From the NCBI GenBank assembly GCA_025094145.1, contig JALLLS010000079.1:99637-163636 (forward strand): a DNA stretch of 64,000 bases, written 5' to 3'. Positions 56,781-64,000 of the stretch are shown one piece after another. The position numbers and the translations under genes were made by a program. The notes under the pieces were generated by a model, which was not told the DNA's origin, did no database searches, and saw only the letters and a program-made list of their open reading frames with translations. Each line of letters opens with the position of its first letter. Position 1 is the first letter of the stretch. Origin of the DNA: Spinellus fusiger (lineage: Eukaryota; Mucoromycota; Mucoromycetes; Mucorales; Phycomycetaceae).

Positions 56781-59589
56781 ATGGAGTCACCTCATACAAG
56801 CTATTTGTTCAGAGGCATAGTGTATAAATTAGAGACACTGCTTGATAAAACAACCAATAAAAAGGTAAAATAAAAATAAAAAGACCAAGAAGAGTGTGAT
56901 TTGTATAGACTCACTCGCAAGTGCAGTTGAAAGCACAGTTGGTGCAGCATGGAGCAGTAGAAGTAGGCACTTACGAACCCACTCATATCATCACCAACAA
57001 CCCCCTGTGCAACTCTTCTAATAGTGAAACTGTCTCTGTTACAGTAAGGACAAGAGAGAAACAGTGTCTAGTGATGTATGCGTCAATACTAACCATCACT
57101 AGCCTCTGTGGGTAGAAGCCTCCATCAAGGATGAATTTCTCCAAGAGTAAGCTCCCTTCTATGAGTAAGACAGTGGCTCAATGAATTTTTTCTTTTTTTT
57201 CTTTTTGTACAGGGAAAAGTTCTTTTCTGTTGATTCTAGTAAAATAGTCTCGGGAAAAGTGATTTGTATTTCCCAAGTAAGGCCAAAGAAGAGTCCATAG
57301 ACATCTCAATGGATCAATGGATCAATAGAAGACTGACTATGGTGTGTCTGTGGGGTGGGTAGATATCTGGCTATGAGAGGATGGAGATCATTGATGGTAT
57401 TCTCGGACTAGGTGGACAGTACAGAGATCGATGGACATTGGATACTACACATTTATTATGTGATGAACCCAAAGGAGTAAGGATGGGGTGTACTATAGGA
57501 ACATCTACACACAATAACCTCTTCTTTTTCTTCTTTGTACTTTATTCACCAGTCAGACTATGAGGCAGCCATGGAAAAAGGAATCAAGGTAGTACTCAGA
57601 AGATGGATAACAGACTGTATTCGATTAAAGCGCTATATACAAGAAGTAGGTTTCTTATGGACAAAACACACATTTCACTCACTCATTGGGGGAGAAAAGG
57701 CTTACTACCAATTCCCAGATCCTCCTTTACTAAAAGAACAGCTTGCAGCATTAAGTAAAGAAGGAGGAGAACAGGTAGAAAACAATATTCACTCTGGTAT
57801 TCTTGCCTACCGGAAAACACTTCCTAGTTCTGTCTCTTTTTCATGGCCATTTTTAGAAGGCTATACTATTCATTTGGATAGCGAACTTGCTTTGTCCAGC
57901 AATGAACGTGAAGATCTGATTCAACACCTTGTGGATGCAGGTGCCAATTACAGCGACAAATACACCAAGTCTGTGGATATTATTATTCTGCAGTGGCGCA
58001 ATACTATACTGTATCGAAGAGCAGTGAATGATAATGTAGTAGTGGGCAGTCTCTGGTGGATGATGAATACTCTGGAACGCCAAAGACTAGATCATCCCTC
58101 CAATGTGCTACTGTATTATCCTATACCAAAAAATGGCATTCCTGCATTTGAGGGCACAATCATTACTATCTCTGGATATTATGGAGTAGCCCGTAATTAT
58201 TTGCAGCGTTTGTTGACAATTTTAGGAGCAGAATTCACACCTCACATGGAGAAAAGTAAGACAACTCATCTGGTCACTGCTACGTAAGTGGACTATAAAG
58301 AGAGAGAAATAAAACTAACACAACGACAGCAATGACAGCAAAAAGTACATTCATGGCAAAGAGTGGGATATCCATGTTGTGAACCATCTTTGGGTGGAAG
58401 AATGCTTCAGAGAATGGAAGTTGAAGTCGGTGGCGAATGAACAGTTTTTATACTTTCCTGGAGAACGTATTCTGAATTCATTAGTAGGCCAAACCTCTTT
58501 ATGCAAGGACACCATCGAACTCTGGAGAAGATTGCCTACGCCTGAAGGGTCTATGCCAAACCAAACTTCTAGAAAGTCAAAACAACCCAAATTGCTGCAT
58601 AAAGATTCATTGGACAATATCTCTTTACAGGGGTATTCCCATAAGAGTGGAAGCCAATCCACCAGTGTAAATTCTAACAGCAATAAAACAGCAACAACGC
58701 CTATGGAGGTGGATTATGAATCAGCAGTAAATGGGGATCTTAATGAACCTGCTTCTCAACTGTCTACATCTGAAAAGAAGCCTAGGCAAAAGCAGAAAAA
58801 AGACAAACAGAAGATTATCTCTGATCCTTCCTCTCAGACGCTTCCAAGTACAAGATCATTTGATACTTATGATATAAACAATGCTCCAAATAGCCAAGGT
58901 CAAGGAAGTAAAACAAAACGGCCAAAATATAAGAATGGCTTCCGAATTGCTATCACAGGGGGCCCCATTGACAATGAAGATGCAGCGGTAAGTGAGGCTT
59001 GGAAGAAAGAACACCTGTACGATAAGGAGGCTGGATGTCTCACACAACTCTTTTCACTTTAAAAGAAACTACGTGCTATGGGATCCTCTACGACAGAGAA
59101 TATTCTACAGGCAACCCATCTAATTGTTGCAAAGGAGATGGTGAAAACTACAAAGCTTCTTTGTGCTATTAATCTGGGTCTTTTCGTTGTCTCTTTAAGC
59201 TGGCTTACTGACTCTCTCAAGGTAGAGAGCTGGAAGCCAGAGACTGACTATCCAGTCATAGACTCAGAAGCAGAATCCAAATTCAAATTTAATCTTTATA
59301 AAAGCATTGAATTGGCAAGACAGCGTAAAGCATCCAACGAAAGGCCGTGGCTGTATGGCTATACATTTTATATACCAGGCTCTCGAAAGGAAACTCTCAA
59401 GCCAGTAGTAGAGACAGCAGGAGGAAAACTAGCATCAAGAAAACCACTTCCCCAAGATAATATTCTGGTACTTTCAGAAAATCAAGATCCAACTCTTATT
59501 ACCCAAGGGCTGGATATCTATTTGCCTGATGTTGTAACTACTGGTGCACTTCGTCAACAGTTAGATTTATCCGAGTTTTCTTGGCAGTA

Positions 59590-59590
<1 letters not shown>
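56781..59590 (+). CDS. Six-BRCT DNA-damage response protein (Rtt107/Brc1-like)
   Basis: Eight exons, 56781-56864, 56909-57043, 57103-57146, 57213-57276, 57363-57476, 57553-58283, 58330-58987 and 59066-59590, splice in frame to 784 residues. BRCT-like units are seen at about 5-90 (TYEPTHIITNN, LPLWVEASIK), 97-180 (GLGGQYRDRWTLDTTHLLCD, VLRRWITDCI), 240-330 (HLVDAGANYSDKYTKSVDII, GSLWWMMNTL), 345-430 (LLTILGAEFTPHMEKSKTTH, NHLWVEECF), 597-670 (ATHLIVAKEM, VVSLSWLTDSL) and 704-784 (TAGGKLASRKPLPQDNILVL). Four N-terminal and two C-terminal BRCTs around a charged Ser/Lys-rich linker is the layout of yeast Rtt107 and fission-yeast Brc1, which act at stalled forks by binding phosphorylated histone H2A. 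Function is inferred from this architecture. The stop codon abuts an AAT microsatellite. Confidence 0.85.
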
Positions 59591-59630
<40 letters not shown>

Positions 59631-59631
59631 G
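59589..59631. repeat. AAT microsatellite at the BRCT gene stop codon
   Basis: Thirteen or so AAT units begin at the last base of the BRCT gene stop codon and run through the start of its 3-prime UTR. Confidence 0.85.
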
Positions 59632-61297
59632 AATAAATGGCTTGCAATAGAATACAGAATGTGTACAAGTTGGATCTTGTGGTTTTTTGTAGATATACTC
59701 ATGCCAAACTATCTACTGTGTGGCCGACATAGATTGTTTTAAAAGGATTATTTTCTTTCTTTCTCAGCCTTGTAAAGAGACCCATTCTTTTTCATCCTGA
59801 ATCTCTAGAAAGCAGTATTGGAAAATGCTTATAAGATACTATTATAGAACAAAGATGTTATTATTAACAAAGTGATATAGTATTGTACTAATGTTATTTG
59901 TATCTCTTTGATTTCAATATAGTCTATCAAATAATTCATCTACAGTTAAAGAGATAAACTAATATATTTACTTTTATATTCAACGTTTTAGGCTGAAATG
60001 AGGCAGTCGCAATAAATAAGATAATAAAGATTATTATTATTATTTGGAGAACACTGCAACTGAGCTGCTGGTAGTGTGTACATAGTGTATTCTTGGATTT
60101 GTAGTTATTGTTCATTCTGTTATAGTGTATCTTGTAGCAGATATAGTATCTTACATTACCATTTATCAATAACAACAACACTAATAATAAACAAGTCTAT
60201 ATTATCTCTAACTCGGGTACAGAGACTCTCTCCACTGACTAAAGAAAAGAAAAGAAATTATTCCCTGTCCACTACCCATCGTACACTACCAACAACAATA
60301 ACATACTCTCTTGTAGTAATGGCTACACTCATCCAAAATACAGAACAAGTCTTTGAATACTCTTGTGTTTATGTCTCATTTATTCTTGTGATCGTCTCAT
60401 TTTAGGCTAAAATACTTTACATCAAGTATACTGTCTATTCTGCAGTTTATGAATAAATTGCAAAAGAGGGGGGAGGTTTACTGTTAGCTATAGTAAATAT
60501 GTTATTTTCTATTTAATTCTTATTTAACTATCTGATAACATGATGGTGTGATAGCGTGATGGTATGATAAAAATATATCCATATTAAATATATGATGGAT
60601 CATACAAGCAATGTATTTCCTTGTCATCATTCCTTCATAAAGATTATACTTTTGTCTATTTTTCTCTCTAGAAACCCGTTTTATTTTGAAATAGTATTAC
60701 TACAATAATATACTAGTAGTAACCTAAAACTGCACCTAATAAACTTAAAGTACTTGGCAGAATATCCTTAATAAACATAAAGGCTAAATAAGATGGATAC
60801 ACTCCAATACTTTATACGTAATCCAGTAGAATCTACTAGCCAACAAGTTCTCTTTTTGTATTATTATTATTTTTTGGCTATTCTCTTAATAAGGAACCAC
60901 TGAATCCAAATTCGGAATACTTATCCTATTATTCTTCATGCTGTATACGAACTTTATAAGCAAGACAGGCGATTCGTTCTGTAGACAAGTAGAAAACTCA
61001 TGCTACAAAGGCAACACTTTCTTTATATGTAAATATTAAAACGTGGTAGTACTTTATGCTGAACAACCATGTAGTTTATTTTGTACATTTGTGAACACTA
61101 GACCAGCTGTTAACAAATCAATCGATCCATTAAGAAATAAGGATAGAACATCGACAGAAATTCATTATAAACTAATGTAAATGAATCCTACCATGAATCA
61201 ATTGTCTTTTTCTATATTTATAAAATATATTTTTTGTCATTGATAATTTAAGTGTAGACTCTCCTATGACTTGTAGGAGAACTATTCAAAGAATATA
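59632..61297. other. AT-rich intergenic region
   Basis: No gene recognised. Frames at 59936-60181 and 60076-60405 overlap on opposite strands and look random. Confidence 0.5.
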
Positions 61298-61798
61298 CAC
61301 ACCAGAAGATCTTTAGGACATAAAAGGAAATAGTCGAAACACAATTGTTTAAGAAATGACATCGATTTGAAAAGGAACAAAAATAAATTGAGATGTATTC
61401 ATGTTAGTTTTTTAAACAGATAAAGATTATTATGTAGATTTACCTGTAAATATCTGAATCCCAAAGGAAACCACTTTCGATGGGGCGATATATAATATAA
61501 TATGAATACAAATATCTATTCTTCTATACAGAATGGAGCTGGTCGGTGGTGACCATTTAATCCCTCTTCTGCAATTGTATAGATATTTGTATTCATATTA
61601 TATTATATATCGCCCCATCGAAAGTGGTTTCCTTTGGGATTCAGATATTTACAGGTAAATCTACATAATAATCTTTATCTGTAAAAAACTAACATGAATA
61701 CATCTCAATTTATTTTTGTTCCTTTTCAAATCGATGTCATTTCTTAAACAATTGTGTTTCGACTATTTCCTTTTATGTCCTAAAGATCTTCTGGTGTG
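61298..61798. mobile_element. Palindromic MITE made of two facing Fanzor-element 3-prime ends
   Basis: Flanked by TA (61296-61297 and 61799-61800) with CACACC/GGTGTG termini. Bases 61298 to about 61535 are repeated in reverse from about 61566 to 61798 with only a few differences. Each arm matches the 3-prime noncoding end of Fanzor elements A and B (CAGATATTTACAGGTAAATC, TTTCGATGGGGCGATATATA, the TCCTAAAGATCT block). About 30 unique bases form the centre. No coding sequence. Confidence 0.88.
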
Positions 61799-64000
61799 TA
61801 GTTGTTGATAGACAAAGACAGGTAGAGCTAAGTTCTAGGAATATTGAGCATATGAGCAAACATAGAATCCAGTGTAAGGATATTCTATCTTTTTTTTTCA
61901 AATAAATTCTTTCAAAAATAGAATCAATGCTATGAGACTAAAAAGAAATAGTGAACGTTAGGTGATTGGACCCACCTGCAGATCCTTAGTGTGAATTTTC
62001 ATTGTTAATCACACGAATTTCTCGGTTTTTATTTCTAGCTATGCTGATGTTGAAAGAAACTACTGTTTTCAGTTCAGAATGAGTTCAATAGAAAGTAGAT
62101 CCAACACAAACGAAATGAATTACATGCATGTATACCATTCAGTCGATTAGGTTTATGTATGAAAAAAAAAGACAACAGCCCAAAATACCTGAGAATACTT
62201 TTGACATTTAAATAACATCTTTTGCTTGGCGTCAACAATCCTTAAATCTCCTCTTATAGAGTAGCCTTGAAAATTAGATAAAATATCTCTGAAACTGTAT
62301 ACTCTATTGATAAAATCATTTATTAAAGAATGATTGGCTAATAATCCAGTACTATGCTACTGTTACTTAGAGAATATGATAATCGGTAGCCTCTGGTCTT
62401 ATTGAAGCAAGATAAACAAAAGAGTACAAGAGATACTCGTGCTTTAACTTTGGTCTTTTTGATTCTCTTTCAATAGAATGAATAAGATAAGCTGCTATTG
62501 ATTATATTTAGTTGCTATGGCATGATCTGTAGACTATCTATCAGAAAGAAAATAGTAAATATAAACACTATCACAATGCTTGATCTTATTTGCATAATAT
62601 CTAATGGAGTATCTTTTATTTATTTGTAAAAATAATTAGGGAACTGCACTCTAATATAATACATTAGTATTCCTTAACCAAATTGTTGGTGATGTATGCC
62701 AATAATGGTCTTTATAATATGATAACTACATCTTCTATCCGTCTTAGCTTTGAGTTTTATTTGTTATGTGCATTGGAATAATTCAAATAGAGTCTATACT
62801 GGATGCCTAGTTTATTATTATTTTCAATTATATACTTATTTATTTATTTATCAATAAGTCTTGTGTTGGGCATCCTCATTAATAGTTGTCGCATATATGA
62901 GAAGATATAGTATTTCTAATGCACTTGTATCAATTATTTTGTGAGAATTAATTACTTTGGATTTATTTGCACAAACAATATATAGTAACTTTTTACGCGT
63001 TTAACCTATCAAAAAGCAATAAAACAAAAAAAGAATAGATTCATGATATATTGTGTTAAATATTAAAGTCAGTATCTTATTTATGATACCAAACATTCCC
63101 TATAGTTTCTCTTCTGTCTTTTATACATGCTATAGTATATTTTCAGTTTTGAAACTTGATACATTAATAGAATAATTCAAACACTTGACTCTGGTCCAAT
63201 GAAGCCATAAAGATATCAATCTGCTTTGTTTAACTTTGAAAAGTAGCTCTAGCCAACCAAGGCATTCGATAGTAGCAAAGAGCAGACATCTACCTTTTAT
63301 ATTATTTATTTTTCCTAATGGGAAATATTATCTCTCTTATTTAGTATCGGAGAATAAAGTAGAACGCTATGTTCTTAGGTCGAGAAATTCATTTTTACTA
63401 GGCCCTTGGAAAAAAAAGAGAAGGGGGAAACCCACCATGAAATCACTATTACCCATTAAATAAGCTACTAATAAGCTGATGCAGTAGGCTTCTGCACTTA
63501 TATGCTTGTATTTACTTCATGTCTATTCATTAAAATATTGACATTAGTGATGTGCATTTATTGTAAAAGTATTATTTCTCTCTCCTCAACTCTATTCTAC
63601 GACACCTTAGGTATTTTGACTTTTTCTTTTCTTTCTGCAGGACCAACACACATTGATCAATACACTCTACACTAAAAGTAGACAAGGTACTTTCATATGT
63701 AAGTCTAACAATAAAGGTAAATAATTAAGCGGTAAAAACATTTTCTATCTTTGTGATAAAAGAGCGTGCTTTATTGATTCATCGGAATTAAAAGAAATAT
63801 AGCTTTCATCGTGCTGAACTGCCTGTCACTCATTTGAACAAGTTAATGCCTATAACAATGAACTGCACCTTTGAATCTATTTATTTAATAGTGAATAAAG
63901 AATACTATTTATTTGAATAAATCCAGTGAGTGCAAGCATCAGGCTCTATACACTACACACAGTTACTTGTAAATCGGCTACTTGTAATCCTACTTGTAAA
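61799..64000. other. AT-rich intergenic region to the window end
   Basis: No gene supported over 2.2 kb. The 75-codon frame at 63236-63463 (ending KKKRRGKPTMKSLLPIK) has no recognised family or splice partners. A candidate exon border (TTTCTTTCTGCAG) at about 63627-63639 may belong to a gene running out of the window, but no frame could be followed. Confidence 0.4.

Noticed and set aside
60076..60405. 109-codon Ser/Ile/Tyr-rich frame
   Set aside because: Overlaps an opposite frame of similar length, shows no domain, and lies in AT-rich DNA without splice partners.
1..64000. tRNA genes, rRNA and CRISPR arrays
   Set aside because: No T-loop plus acceptor-stem pairs fitting a tRNA, no rRNA blocks, and no regularly spaced identical repeats were found by eye. 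Repeats seen are microsatellites or transposon copies.

Overview
The window looks like a contig from a Mucoromycota-type (zygomycete) fungus. It is AT-rich. Its protein genes are split by short GT-AG introns, mostly 38-120 nt, and it carries fungal family members such as a GT69 CAP59/CMT1-type mannosyltransferase, a PhoD-like phosphatase, CsbD, EMC10 and an Rtt107/Brc1-type BRCT protein. Long AT-rich gaps are full of Tc1/mariner debris. No tRNA, rRNA or CRISPR array was seen. All exon structures were joined by hand from reading frame and splice sites; no alignment was run.

Layout. 0.4-0.6 kb: cytochrome c oxidase subunit 7-like gene. 1.0-3.6 kb: composite element with Fanzor (eukaryotic TnpB-like OMEGA nuclease) remnants. 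3.8-4.9 kb: G-patch protein. 6.6-8.7 kb: ten-exon amino-acid permease. 11.1-12.6 kb: LPCAT3-like MBOAT acyltransferase. 14.1-15.0 kb: Tc1 deletion derivative. 15.6-16.3 kb: O6-alkylguanine-DNA alkyltransferase. 16.8-18.0 kb: GT69 glycosyltransferase. 19.6 kb: CsbD. 20.1-21.3 kb: ATP11. 21.4-23.1 kb: second Fanzor element. 25.2 kb: secreted double-psi beta-barrel protein. 29.1-31.9 kb: dead Tc1 transposase split by a third Fanzor element. 34.7-37.3 kb: decayed CDC16/APC6. 37.3-38.8 kb: second Tc1 derivative and a fourth Fanzor fragment. 39.9-45.2 kb: a nearly perfect 1.13-kb inverted duplication of a dead Tc1 element, enclosing a multi-exon gene of unrecognised family. 45.5-47.1 kb: old Tc1 relics. 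48.8-59.6 kb: the densest gene block (unknown Ser/Asp-rich protein, EMC10, PhoD-like phosphatase, ribosomal protein L5, coiled-coil protein, six-BRCT protein). 59.6-64 kb: almost gene-free, but holding a 501-bp palindromic MITE built from Fanzor-element ends.

How it fits together. The host genes are ordinary housekeeping genes (respiratory assembly, translation, ER membrane complex, DNA repair, lipid remodelling) and form no obvious pathway cluster. The striking part is a family of TA-flanked elements with CACACC...GGTGTG termini carrying degenerate Fanzor genes. Five loci are seen: two within about 200 bp of the start codon of a host gene, one inside a Tc1 transposase, one coding fragment, and one reduced to two facing copies of the 3-prime end. 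Every Fanzor reading frame here is broken, while the noncoding 3-prime ends, where a guide-RNA scaffold would be expected, remain recognisable.
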